DNA from: Notolepis coatsorum
Lineage: Eukaryota; Chordata; Actinopteri; Aulopiformes; Paralepididae
DNA: 64,000 bases
Direction of reading: 5' to 3'
Assembly: GCA_963971535.1 (NCBI GenBank)
Contig: OZ020589.1
Span: forward strand, 89,898,683-89,962,682
Part shown: one piece after another, positions 51,874-63,627 of the stretch
How positions within the stretch are numbered: the first letter of the stretch is position 1
Layout: every line of letters begins with the position of its first letter
Translations under genes and position numbers: made by a program
The notes under the pieces: model-generated
Told to the model about the DNA's origin: nothing
Database searches by the model: none
Seen by the model: the letters and a program-made list of their open reading frames with translations, nothing else

Positions 51874-53058
51874 CTCTAGTGTAATAGGTGTATCTAACTG
51901 TTTAGCATCTTCCTCTGAGAGTTTAGGTAGGTTAATTTGATCGAGAAATGTTTCCATTTTATTATGATCGAAAACCACTTCTGATTTGTACAAGTTGGAG
52001 TAATACTCTTTGAAAGTCTCGTTGATTTTTTTGGGGTCTGTAACAAGCCCTTGTTGGTCCTTAATAGTAGGGATATCAGCAAATTGTGCATTGGATCGTA
52101 TCTTCATAGCTAGTAGGTGACTTGGTTTAGAGCCATGAAAGTAATAATGTTGTCTTGTACTGCGTATTTGAAATTCAGATTGTTGTTGATTTACCGACAT
52201 CCATAACATTCTGGGGTCCTGTACCGAATCCGCATTAGTCTCCAGGAATTTATCTAGTTTATCTTTGAGTTGTAGAATGTAATCAGTGTTTTTCAGCAGT
52301 GTCGAGTTAAAGCGCCATCTTGGGGCTCGGGATGTCAGTCTACCAAATGAGCCCTTCAGGAGTAAGTAGCTGTGATCTGATAGTGTACTGGGTTCCAATT
52401 CCACGTCAAATCTATCAAATAGTCCTAGGGGATGCAAAAACATAATCTATTCTGGAGAATGACTTGTGTCTTGCTGAGAAAAAAGAATACTCTCTGGCCG
52501 TTGGGTTGAGTAATCGCCATAGATCATTTACACCTGTATTCTTGGCCCAATCCTTTAGTGCATTAGATGCATGTTTCTGATCATTGGTAGTGGGTGGTAT
52601 TAGATTTATCAATCAAGGGATCCCAGATGGCATTAAAATCCGCACCAATTATAAATGAGTACTCAGGGGTTTGTCCAACATTGCATTAGTGAGTGTTGCG
52701 TAGAAGTTGGCGTCGTGAAGATTAGGGGCATAAGCCGCTACCAACGCGATTTTCCTGTTACTGTATTCTATCTTAGCAATAGTTACTCGGCCGTCTGTAT
52801 CAGACCATACGTCCAACAATTTAATATTCAAGTTCCGTTTCACGACTATAGCTACCCCACGGGATCTAGTTCCAAAAGATGAGTAGCTAATGTTATGATA
52901 TATTTTGTCTGCCAGCTTTACATTTTCAGCCTCTAAAAGGTGCGTTTCGCTTAAAAGAGCCACATCAACCTGCTTTTCATCAATGTAAGCACGCTTTTGC
53001 GTTAATGTTGTTTGTTTAGTCCCCTAGTATTCCAAATCATTATATTCAGACTAGCCAT
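51874..53058 (-). pseudogene. L1 copy 2 ORF2 endonuclease domain and linker
   Basis: Starts at ATG 53058 (MASLNIMIWNTRGLN). Endonuclease motifs in several frames: VDVALLSETHLLEAENVKLA (catalytic Glu), GTRSRGVAIVVKRNLNIKLL, YSNRKIALVAAYAPN, IIGADFNAIWDP, SFSRIDYVFAS and TLSDHSYLLLKGSF (S-D-H). Then the linker DHNKMETFLDQINLPKLSEE to TPITLE at 51875. At least three small indels (near 53000, 52650 and 52430) break the frame. The domain would nick target DNA. Confidence 0.85.
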
Positions 53059-54003
53059 AATGTAAACATGTTGCTGTATTCTTGTGTGCAAGTCGTCTGG
53101 AGAAGCGATTCACAATAGATATATATCCAATTATTGAGGTCCTGTTGAGAGCAGAGCTTGATGAGCATGATAACAAACATAAAAAACACCCATACATATA
53201 ATCCCTTATCCCCCTAAAACCCCATAGGATTTCGTCCCTCCCCCCCTTACACGACCAGTCTGCCCAGACCGAGCGATTCATCCTTAACTTTCCTATGTAT
53301 GTCATAGGATCTAACATTCTAAATTCTACCATAAGTAGAATGTCAACTGTGGCTTGGCCACTCTCCCACTAAATAAAAAGGAAAAATCTAAATAAAATAA
53401 AAATATGCTTCAAATATCATACTATAATCACTTACATTTTATACGAACTTGTGTAAGTTAAAACAACCCAAGAATAATAGAGAGGTATTGAACTGAATAG
53501 AGAACCTCAAAGAAAGAGAACATTTACTTAGATCTTGAAAGAGCTTTGCTATGCTTAAACACCTAGATTATAAAGTGGAAAAGTAGTGGAACTATTTCCA
53601 ATTAATAAAAAGAAGTTTTTAAATACGTATATGCAGTTCTTCCCCTAGCCAGGGGTGGGCGATGTTCCGTTGTGAAGAATGTTGTTCCTCCGGAGGTCTT
53701 CTGGCTGTGTGTATGGCCATAGATTGTTGTTAAGATCCAGAATGTTCTATATATCACAGAACATTTTTAATGTTCCAGACTATTCCAATATGTCGTTTTT
53801 AAAGTACCAGAATGTTCCAATATGTTCCAGAATGTTGTTAGAGATCCAGACTATTCCAATATGTCAGCAATAATAAAAGTCCAACGGGGAAAACATTCAA
53901 TGACTCAGAACTCGTATAGGTCTATCTGTCCCAAATCAGCGAATCATTAAAGTTATCCGATATGGTGTCCATGCTTAACAAAGATTAAAAGGCTGTATAT
54001 AAA
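53059..54003 (-). other. L1 inter-ORF region with GTTCCAGAATGTTC-like repeats
   Basis: No clear coding; about 53660-53880 holds repeated AGAATGTTC / CAATATG words. Unusually long for an L1 inter-ORF spacer, so part may be a further inserted repeat; no boundary was found. Confidence 0.4.
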
Positions 54004-55021
54004 CTATCGTGCACGTTGTGCTGCCATGTATTTGATGGCTTCATCAGGCGAGTTGAGGAAAACCCTGTCTCCATGTTTATCGATGATGCGAAGCCTTGCA
54101 GGGTACAACAGTGTGGGATTGTATTTTCCCACAAAAAGTTGAGACATCACCGTCTTGTACCGGGCCCGCAAGAGCACCACATCCCGACAATAATCTTCAA
54201 AGAAGTATATTGGTACATCCTTGTATTTCAGGCTGCCTTTCACCCTTCGCGTCTCCCGAATGATCAATTATTTTATTCTGACCTGACGTAGGACAGCCAT
54301 AATCACTCTCGGTCTGGTGTTGTTGTCGTTTTGTCGGGTCCCCAATCTGTAGCACTGATCCACTTCAGGTACCATAGGAAGGATAGCTGTTCCCAGGATT
54401 TTATGTAATACTGTCGCAAACGCTTCGGGATGTGTGCAGCTCACCGACTCGTCCAGCCCAACTATACAGATATTCAGTTTACGAGATTGATATTCCAGTT
54501 AGAATATTTTAGCCTTTTGTTCCTTGTTGTTTCGCTTAAGCTCAGCCGTTAGCTTATCGTTGAGATCCGTTATGGATACGTCCATCATTTCGAGTCCCTG
54601 CTTGTGTTCTGCGTTGTTTTCCTTTATCTTAACCGTTAGCTTTGTCAGCTATGTCTCCGTAGATCAATTCGAATTTACGTTGGTGTTCTTCCAAACAAGT
54701 TTCCACTGCTACGGTGCGTTCGATATGTGCATCAGCAGCTACCCTTAGCGCTTCGATATTGGATTCGATAGATTCTTTGATAGCATCTACTTTTTCGGTT
54801 ATTGTCTTCTCCATGTCGGTTATTGTCTTCTCCATCGATTTTACTAGTTTAGTGGTTTCCCGGACGATATATTCTGTATCTGCGGAGGTGGTTGTAGCGG
54901 TTGAGGAGGAGGCAATCTTGTCAATTTCTTCTGCTGTCCTACGCACGAAACCCGGGTCCTCTGAACTTGGTTTTGCGGCCGTTCTCTCTTTCTTTGGTGG
55001 CATCTCGATTCTTTCAGTCAA
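54004..55021 (-). pseudogene. L1 copy 2 ORF1 (coiled-coil RNA-binding protein)
   Basis: From ATG 55003 (MPPKKERTAAKPSSEDPGFV) or 55021. A coiled-coil region follows (ETTKLVKSMEKTITDMEKTI, TEKVDAIKESIESNIEALRV), with a near-duplicated ITDMEKTIT/EKTITEK heptad. After frameshifts the C-terminal domain appears at 54267-54004 (GSLKYKDVPIYFFEDYCRDV, YPARLRIIDKHGDRVFLNSP), which fits the C-terminal domain of L1 ORF1p (Transposase_22 type). ORF1p coats the LINE RNA. About 330 residues if intact, now broken near 54630 and 54270-54480. Confidence 0.8.
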
Positions 55022-55185
55022 TATAGTTAGTTGATAATCTCAGTTGATATATGCGGCAAGGTTTAAACGCATTGGTGGTATATAAATATGTTTTTAAAGC
55101 GAAAATAAAAAAAACGGGTGAGCAGCTATTGTCACATGCGACTACTCCATGGTGGGGCAAGTCCGGAAGCTCCTTTAGACACTCT

Positions 55186-55862
55186 CAGGTCAGCAGACAG
55201 AGTGGTAACAGTGTAACCTCTGAATGCATCATAGCATAGGCTGAGAGAGCTGCACTTTTTGTGAAATCATCATACTTGAAGGAGAGACAAGCTCTGGAGG
55301 ATCAAGAGCAACAGTTAAGGAGGAAAAAGCAGAAACTCGAAATGGAAGCTGAACTAGCTGCATCCGCTGCTAAAATTGCTGTTCTGGACACTATATCAGA
55401 GCCAGGGAGACGGTCACGAACCTCTACTGAAAGGCATGTGGGAAATCACACTGGACCTCCTCATCCAACCTTTACTGTGCTAAATCCAGCAGCACAGCCA
55501 TTCAATCTTCCTATGCCAGAGCCTGTTGTCAAACCAAAGGTTACACCACAAGATGGAGCTGCTGCACAACGCACCTCTTCCAAATGACACCACAAGGTGG
55601 AGCTGCTGCACAACCGCACCTCTTCCAAAGGCCACCACAAGGTGGAGCTGCTGCACAACCGCACCCCTTCCCAATGCCACCACAAGGTGGAGTTGTACAA
55701 ACAATACTTCATTCTATGCCAGCTCATAGTGGGCAACCTACACAATTGTATCAACCTTCTCAAATACCACCTCAAGGAGACTTGATTACAGTCCTGCAAC
55801 GGCAGAATGAAATCACAAATGCTCTTGTACAACAACAGCTCGCAATGTCTCTACCATCCAGA
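55186..55862 (+). pseudogene. BEL-3 gag, continuation after the L1
   Basis: Resumes in frame with QVSRQSGNSVTSECIIA, a TAG at 55237-55239, then AERAALFVKSSYLKERQALE, DQEQQLRRKKQKLEMEAELA and ASAAKIAVLDTI, the charged coiled-coil typical of fish BEL gag. A base is lost near 55568; the next frame holds in-frame repeats of PPQGGAAAQPH (55584-55700), then ALVQQQLAMSLPSR at 55862. There the sequence changes to CAGTGGCGG. The remaining gag (zinc knuckles) is not seen and was presumably displaced or deleted. Confidence 0.8.
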
Positions 55863-56090
55863 GCAGTGGCGGCTGCTGACCAAATTTTTTGGTGAAGCAC
55901 AAATTATTATATTATATTATATGTTAAATGATATTTTTAAAACATCCCCCAATGTGTGTGTCAGTGGTGGCTGTGAGTTAAAAATATTGGGGAGGACGGG
56001 AGATAAAAAAATTTGTAATAAAGAAGTACAGACACACAGTGTGGTTATGAAGACAGACACTACAGTTAAAGACAACAGGCACTAGTAAAA
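55863..56090 (+). repeat. hAT-like start (CAGTGGCGGCTG) and unrecognised A+T-rich sequence
   Basis: Begins CAGTGGCGGCTGCTGACC exactly where gag ends, so it marks an insertion. The opposite end is not identified. Confidence 0.4.
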
Positions 56091-56093
56091 TAC

Positions 56094-56290
56094 CTTGGAG
56101 TAACTCTTGACTTTTTTGTAACCTCACTTACAAACATCACATCAATAGCTTAGTCAAGAAGGCAAATCAAAAACTATTTGTTTACAGCCAGATCATCAGA
56201 CCATTTCTCACCCTCACTGTTTCAAACACAGATCTACATGCAATTTTTCTTTCACCAATATCTTACTGTCTCCCAATCTGGTCCCTCACA
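56094..56290 (+). pseudogene. Non-LTR reverse transcriptase fragment
   Basis: Reads YLGVTLD, then HINSLVKKANQKLFVYSQII and RPFLTLTVSNTDLHAIF, SPISYCLPIWSLTTKE, matching the region after the RT active site in CR1/L2/I-type LINEs. Both ends are cut; one shift near 56115. Confidence 0.6.
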
Positions 56291-56309
56291 ACAAAGGAAA
56301 TTATAGGAA

Positions 56310-56460
56310 ATTATATGGGTAGGCGGGGTGGGGGAAACTGTACAACTGTACAAGCAAAACTGTACATTGGAATATCGACGAAACCATACTTGGTAGAAGA
56401 GGGTCTTGTGTATTCTTGGGTTAGGTAATTTACTGTACATTGGAGGGGGTTGGGTTAGGA
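56310..56460 (-). repeat. LINE 3' UTR fragment (as 25505-25615)
   Basis: AACTGTACAACTGTACAAGC, GTACATTGGAATATCGAC and CATTGGAGGGGGTTGGGTTA match 25510-25610, with a 27-bp extra piece in the middle. Confidence 0.75.
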
Positions 56461-56674
56461 CATTACATTCACATCACTCAGCACTATAGGAAATGAACGA
56501 CGCACATGCGCGCGTGCACACACACACACAAGGACGGGATGGGTTAGGCGCAGAGACTCAATCGCATCGGCGACTGAGGAAAGACAATGCATGTGTGTGT
56601 GTGTATCCCGGTGTGTGTGTGCCGCTCCAATTGCATGTGCAGTTTGTTGCATGCCGAATAAAGACCCCCTAAAG
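56461..56674. repeat. Low-complexity CA/TG-rich sequence
   Basis: ACACACAC and TGTGTGTG runs; no gene seen. Confidence 0.5.
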
Positions 56675-58392
56675 CAGGGCTCTACGCTAACCTTTTTCAC
56701 TAGGGGCACAGGTGCTCCTAAATGAAAAAAGTTAGGAGCACACAAAGAAATTTAGGAGCACCCAAAAATATTTAGGAGCACAGTGAAAATATTTCAAGTA
56801 AAAGAGTTTTTTTTTTTTTTTTTAATACATTTATATTTGTACTGTGCGTGCATGTGTGTAAATTAGCTCTTGCTACAACCCTGCATGTTTACATTTTGTA
56901 TTTTGTACTTGATGTTCATTAACATGTGCTGTCCCTATCAAATAAACTATCAAATCAAACTACTGCTACAAAAGTAACAGTCACTTAACTTTAGCCCCTT
57001 TTATGCATACAATGTTTTGGCTGTGTTGCTCTTCTAGAGAAATAATCCTTTCAGGGTTGCCTATTGAAATAGTGTACACCTCCAGTACAGAAACATTGTT
57101 TATGAGTTTGCGTGTCAGGTAGACCATTGATTGACAGTCGAGTCTGCCAATTACGTCACACCGCTTGCACTCCGGCCGTCCGGCGCTGCAGCTGGACCCT
57201 ATTGCCCACCTCTGCTGTTCATAACGCTAGCCAAGTTAGCTATACACACAGATACACAGTGGGCCAGTGACTTTGGTGTAGGGGTGTAACAATGCATCGA
57301 TCCTAAGGGGGAAATTCAACTGCATCAATTTGAAAATGTTAGAATCTATTATCGCAATTTGAATGTGTACACAGTGTTATGTTGTTATCATGTCCGTTAC
57401 AGTCAACACAACGGCATACGCTACTGCATCAACGTTATGATTAACAAAGCAAGGCATTCGTTTTGTTGCATTAACGTTATATTACTATTGTTATCGCTAA
57501 ATCTAGGTGTTCTAAAATATATTGCTATTGGTAAGACTAGAAGTTACATGTCTCGGGAAACTCTCGCATATCGCAATGGTGGCGTTTCAGGAGGTAAACA
57601 AGCCAAATGAGAGCTTCCGATTGGTCATTTGCTTTCTTTCTCTTGAAACCAGTCACGTCACTCTACTGTGATTCAGATTCAGATTCAGATTCCTTTATTG
57701 AGCCATTTGTGTAAAACACATTGGTAATTGTTGCAGCAATACAGTGTATGCATTCTTTCTTTTTTCACAGTAAACAAACACCAACACAGACAAGAAACGA
57801 AAACAGTGCAGTGGGGGATTAATCAATAAATAAAATACATATATATATATATAAAGTGAAGTGTGCAGAGATCCAGTACGGACTAGTGCAGTGCAGTCAA
57901 TGTCATTGTGCCAGTGTCACTTGGGGGCAGAGGGGGGGGGTACCGAGGGGGGGGGGGGGGGGGGGGGGCCTGAGGCATTGATCAGCCTGGCGGCTGAGGG
58001 GAAGAAGCTCAGTCTGTGTCGAGCTTTCACAGCCTTTGGGATCCTCAGCCTTCTCCCAGAGGGGAGCAGGGTGAAGAGGCTGTGACCGGGGTGGGATGGG
58101 TCGGCCATGATCTTTCTCGCCCTCTTCAGCGCCCTGGAGTCGTGCAGGGACCTGAGGGAGGGCAGGGGACAGCCGATCACCCTCTCCGCGGAGCGAATCA
58201 CCCGCTGCAAGATCCGTTGGCTTGAGTGCAATGTGGGACTTGTAGTTTTTTAACGTTTCTCGCGGCAGAGAAAAAAAATACGAGAGGCTGTAATCTGTAC
58301 TCGCACACCGTGCGCGTAATTGAGTTTTACGGTTCGCACACACATATTTTTAGGGGCATATGCGAGCAATTTGGTCGCACTGTGGAGCCCTG
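56675..58392. mobile_element. hAT-type non-autonomous element, 1.7 kb
   Basis: Ends CAGGGCTCTACGCTAACC and, inverted, CAGGGCTCCACAGTGCGACC. The flanks CCCTAAAG (56667-56674) and CCCTAAAC (58393-58400) are an 8-bp duplication with one mismatch. Internal TTAGGAGCAC repeats near the left end are characteristic. It contains a Rex-like LINE fragment at 57668-58225. No transposase. Confidence 0.8.
57668..58225 (-). pseudogene. Rex-like LINE 3' end
   Basis: Minus-strand codons QRILQRVIRSAERVIGCPLP, SLRSLHDSRALKRARKIMAD, PSHPGHSLFTLLPSGRRLR and RLSFFPSAARLINAS. A G-run (57947-57968) follows. The 3' end is (AGATTC)n-like at 57668-57690 on the plus strand. Heavily 5'-truncated. Confidence 0.8.
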
Positions 58393-58840
58393 CCCTAAAC
58401 AACAATGAACACTACACAACAACAACCATCAAACGCACATAGCACACACATCCACACGCACACACTCACTTTAAACAAACACACTGCAGCACCCACTCCA
58501 CACACTTTATAGCACACACTCACTTTAAACAAACACACTGTAGCACCCACTCCCCACACTTTATATTTATTGATGAAGGATTGCACTACAACTCGTACAC
58601 CTTACTGTAAATTGTACCTAAATTGTACCTCATCCCATTTCTGCTTTGCACTATATAGTACTGTACATTAGTACACTGCATAGTATTGTATATTATATGG
58701 TAACTCAGTTACGTCTATTCTGCATCGAACATTGTACATATGTCTATACTGAACACTGTGACCTCATTTTCTACTTCTAAATTACATGCTATACTATGTT
58801 ATTTGATACTATCTTGTCTAGCACAGTCTCTGTCTCTTTT
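58393..58840 (+). repeat. Rex1-like LINE 3' UTR fragment lacking its 3' end
   Basis: Close copy of 18890-19318 (AATGAACACTACACAACAAC through TTGTCTAGCACAGTCTCTG). It stops before the (CTTGAA)n end, so it is 3'-truncated. Confidence 0.85.
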
Positions 58841-59863
58841 CACACGTCGCGCAAATTGAGACCATGTCCTGCATGATTGGTTGTCATCCACACGCTAACG
58901 CCCCCCCCCCCCCCCCCCCCAGCCAATGTGAAGAACCTCTATGTATCTCGTAATGTTACTACTATCTGACTGTGATTGACACCGCATCCTGTACATCCAG
59001 GAGAAATGACAACAGGTCCCAACGCTGTCGCATGCGGAGGGTCCGTTGAGCCTGGCGCGACGAAACCAGGCAAGTGATAAACGCGCTATGGATCAGATCA
59101 GTTCCACGCGCTGCTGTTATCTCCGCTGCTCTGCACGAGATAATACGGCTTGGTCCAAATTTGAAAAAGGGAAAACAATCCCAAACGGTTTAGATTGAAA
59201 ACGAATAATAACAATAAAAAAGACGCGAGTAGCCATTCGTGTAACCGGTAACCCCCCCGCACAAATCAGTGCAGGTGGAAGATAATAGTATTCTGTACTT
59301 TATTATTGTGCCATAATAATAATAATTGTGCTTTCCAACCATCACTGCAGTGCCAGTGTGAATCCCTGGACTTAAATAAAGTCATTATGTGTGTGTGACG
59401 TACGTGGGTTGGTCATTACCATTATTACTGTATTTATGACACCATCTGAACATCAGGTTAGTATATGTAAATATGTTATGTTTTGGATGTGTGTGTGTGT
59501 GTGTGCATGATAGCTAATGCTGTCTCTTTTTCTCTATCAGGTGCCGCCCGTCCCTACACTGAAGAGTGCTGATTGCCTAATGGGTGACAGCTGATGGCAA
59601 TCACCTCGAGAGGGACGGGTGGACAGATATACCAGACAGCACACACTCGTCCGGGCGCCTCATTCTGTCAATTGCCAGTGACCAGAGTGGAGTGGGGTTG
59701 CCATTGTTTTCCACTGTTGTGTGGATTGATCTTGTGTTGGCCTTTGTTTCCACTGTTGTGTGGATTGATCTCGTGTTGGCCTTATTGTCACTATTGTGTG
59801 TTCTCATGTTCACACTACTTACCTGGTAGGCATTGTGTCTGTGTTGGTGTTGCTGCCAGGTAA

Positions 59864-59934
<71 letters not shown>

Positions 59935-60657
59935 GGTGGCCTCTGTGCCACTTGCCACCTATGTGGAATTAGTTAATATATATATCTATGTATTGGGCCT
60001 TCTGCCTTTTTGCCTCCCTTGTGTGGAGCTATAGTGTACAGTACATATTTCCACTCTTATGTGGGTTTGTATGTGTAGTTGGCCTCTGGGCCTATTTTCT
60101 TCCCTGTTAAGGGATTACTACACATACTGTTGGCTTTTAGGCCATTTTTGCTTACTCTAGTATACTACCTGTGTTGGCTCTTGTGCTCAACTTAATTATA
60201 ATTATCTTGTGTGTTCTCCCCTTACCCTTCTCCCTGTTTGTTAATTGTTTGTGGGTTGTTTTTTCCCTTTGTTAAATACTCATATTACAGGTGGAGGTTT
60301 GAATTCCTGCCACAGATAATAAATATAATTTACCTTTTGAAAGCGTGTTTGTGTTGTTTTACTATCTGCCGGGACCTTGCTTTAAAAGCATCTACTGAGG
60401 GGGTTGTTTTTGTTCATGTGCAGCCTGCTTCAGTTTCTATTCTATGTGGTCATTAGACCTTGGTACATGACAGTGTGTGTGTGCGTGCATGTGATAAGAC
60501 TGGGGGTCCAGACCCGACCTATAATCATAAGTGATTGTAAGTCTGGGTGGTCATTTTATTTATTTTGAGTACTTAACACCCATTAGAGACTAAAGGAAAA
60601 TAAAAAAAAATTAATAAGGGCAAAACATGTTAGGCTTGTGGTCATTTTAATGAGGAC
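58841..60657. other. Unassigned region with C-run, (TA)n and short repeats
   Basis: C-run at 58901-58920; (GT)n near 59490 and 60475; a tandem pair containing CCACTGTTGTGTGGATTGAT at about 59717-59790; (TA)n at 59865-59932; AATAAA at about 60318. It could hold an LTR or UTR, but no protein or boundary could be supported. Confidence 0.4.
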
Positions 60658-60794
60658 AGTGGCGGATGAGCCTTGAAGGAGGGGACCGGGAATGTCCACC
60701 AAAAAAGGGGGGGGGGCTGCGGTGTGTCCCACATTGTTCCTCACAAACATAACCTTTGTCCCATATTTGGTTTATTGGGATCTGGTCACCCTAA
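60658..60794 (+). repeat. CAGTGGCGG start plus unassigned repeat
   Basis: CAGTGGCGGATGAGCC resembles the starts at 13096 and 55864. TTTGGTTTATTGGGATCTGG precedes the MITE. No gene. Confidence 0.35.
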
Positions 60795-61505
<711 letters not shown>

Positions 61506-61539
61506 TAAGCCTAAGGCATCTACAAGTGTCACAACAGCC

Positions 61540-61992
61540 ATGCAGACATGTGGTCTTACTGGGGCCGGCGGAGGTGATTGTAAGCTGTCCATTTTGCCAG
61601 TCCAAGTCAAATCCACAAAGGGAGACAAGATATTGCAAACGTATGCCTTTCTCGACCCTGGCAGTTCTGCAACATTTTGTTCTGAACATTTAATGAATGC
61701 ATTGAATGTGACTGGACGACAGACCAACTTCCTTCTGCGTACCATGGGACAGGAGAAGGTGGTCCCAAGTACCTCCCTGACGGTTTTGGAGATCTCTGGT
61801 CTCAATGGGGACACCTTCTATAGCCTCCCAGAAGTCCTTTCACAAAGGAAAATGCCTGTGACCAGTGAAAATATTGTCTCACAGGAAGATTTGGTGAAGT
61901 GGCCTTACCTGTCTGATGTCCAAATTCCCAGCATAAAGGCAAATGTTGACTTATTGATTGGCACCAATGCACCCAGGTTATTGGAACCTTAA
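61540..61992 (+). pseudogene. BEL-3 aspartic protease region
   Basis: 151 residues: QTCGLTGAGGGDCKLSILPV, then TYAFLDPGSSATFCSEHLMN, where D-P-G is the aspartic protease box of BEL/Pao elements (peptidase A17-like), and LLIGTNAPRLLEP. The frame breaks at 61990 by a small indel; the next frame begins VVNSRGNGPYAVRTVLGWAV. Upstream zinc knuckles are missing. Assignment to the same element as the gag at 36.4/55.2 kb is inferred from strand, order and family. Confidence 0.8.
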
Positions 61993-62000
61993 GTTGGGAA

Positions 62001-63120
62001 GTGGTCAACAGCCGTGGAAATGGTCCGTATGCTGTGAGAACTGTTCTGGGCTGGGCGGTCAATGGGCCCCTTCAAGCAAGCGATGGTCCTGAAAATGGGA
62101 TTGCAGTGGCCAATGTCAATAGGATTTCCGTGAGCAGATTGGAGGAGATGCTAAGCAACCAATACAACCATGATTTCAATGAAAGGAATTCAGAAGAAAA
62201 GGGAATGTCAAGAGAAGATGTTAGATTTCTGAAGATCATGGAGGAATCGGCACAGCTCATGGATGGATACTATAGTATGAAGATGCCCTTCAGGAGTGAC
62301 CAGATTGCTCTGCCCAACAACCTCTGTGTGGTCAAGCAACGGCTACTTAGATTACAGAGGAGGTTCAAGAAAGATCTTTCACAAGGAGTACACCAAGTTC
62401 TTCACTGACGTGATCAAGAATGGATATGCTGAGGAAGTGCCTCAACATCAGCTGGATCGTGGAGTTGGACAAGTTTGGTATGTCCCCCACCATGGTGTGC
62501 ATCACCCAAGAAAGAACAACGTAAGGGTGGTGTTCGACTGCGGTGCTGAGTACCAGGGAACTTAATTGAACAGCGAACTGTTACAAGGCCCTAATCTCAC
62601 CAGTTTGCTGGTGTTGTGGTAAGATTCAGACAGGAGCCAGTAGCATTCATGGGAGACATAAAATCAATGTTTTACCAGGTCAAAGTTCCTGAAGAACACC
62701 AGGATTTTCTTCGCTTCCTCTGGTGGCCTAAGGGAAACACAAGTCTGGAGATTGTGGAACATCGAATGACAGTACACCTGTTTGGGGCAGTTTCCTCCCC
62801 AAGTTGTGCAAGCTATGCACTGAAGAAGACTGCTGAAGACAATCGCAATCACTTTGCTGCTAATGTTGTCGAAACGGTCCAACAAAACTTCTATGTGGAT
62901 GATTGCTTAAATAGCCTACACACAGAGGAGGAAGCAGTTGTCATGATTCAAGCTCTTTCAGAGATTTGTCAGAGAGGTGGATTCAACTTGACCAAGTGGA
63001 CCAGCAACAGCCGGTCAGTACTGCAGTCAATTGCAGAAGAGCACCGGGCAAGGGACTCGAATGAGTTGAATCTGGACAGAGATGAGCTTCCGATGGAGGT
63101 GGTGTGTGGAAACTGACTCG
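62001..63120 (+). pseudogene. BEL-3 reverse transcriptase, several frames
   Basis: Frames in order: GPYAVRTVLGWAVNGPLQAS to PNNLCVVKQRLLRLQRRFKK; then VWYVPHHGVHHPRKNNVRVV and FDCGAEYQGT with a TAA at 62563; then VRFRQEPVAFMGDIKSMFYQ, HLFGAVSSPSCASYALKKTA and the active-site QNFYVDDCLNS (YVDD at about 62893-62904). It ends in GGFNLTKWTSNSRSVLQSI. Compared with BEL-2 the box is YVDD, not YVDN. At least three breaks make it non-functional. Confidence 0.85.
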
Positions 63121-63627
63121 TTTAAAGGAAGGAGCAACCGCATACCCGGCGAGGTCTACTGTCCATCGTAAGTTCAGTGTACGATCCCCTGGGTTTCATT
63201 AGCCCAGTTACACTGCCTGGCAAGTCCATGCTGCAGGAACTGTGTAGAAGAGGGTGCAGCTGGGATGAGAACATTCCAACAGATATTGAACACCAATGGA
63301 TAAGATGGCTGGAGGAACTGTAAAAGATGACATCATTCAAAGTCAACCGATGCGTTAAACCCAAAGACTTCCCCACTCGGGCAGAATTGCATCACTTTTC
63401 CGACGCTAGCGAACATGGATTCGGGACTGTTGCCTATCTTAGGCTGCAGAACAGCAGGAACAGTATCCATGTTTCCTTCATGTTGGGGAAAGCAAGAGTC
63501 ACGCCCCTGAAACATGTAACCATTCCGCATCTTGAACTGACAGCCGCGGTCCTAGCAGTCCGAGTGGATCAGATGTTGAAGACTGAGCTTCAGCTGCCAC
63601 TGGATCCATCAACATTCTGGACAGACG
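63121..63627 (+). pseudogene. BEL-3 connection and RNase H region, cut by a SINE
   Basis: SSVYDPLGFISPVTLPGKSM, a TAA at 63322-63324, then RAELHHFSDASEHGFGTVAY (RNase H first Asp), HVTIPHLELTAAVLAVRVDQ and STFWTDG, the start of the F-W-T-D-S box. The SINE at 63628 interrupts it. RNase H end and integrase would lie beyond the window. Confidence 0.85.

Larger units (their letters stand above)
37034..55170 (-). mobile_element. Full-length L1-type LINE (copy 2) carrying nested insertions
   Basis: Bounded by the exact 15-bp duplication TCCTTTAGACACTCT (37019-37033 and 55171-55185), with the T-run of the 3' end at 37033-37042. After removing two MITEs (with BEL-2) and a hAT fragment the L1 is about 5.6 kb, full length for fish L1. 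It has a 5' UTR, ORF1 (about 55003-54004), and ORF2 from 53058. Relative to copy 1 it has lost about 350 bp of the ORF2 3' end at 37230. Confidence 0.9.

Noticed and set aside
59580..60470. Possible LTR or 5' UTR of an unknown element
   Set aside because: TG-rich tandem repeats and an AATAAA are present, but no matching second LTR, PBS or protein could be found.
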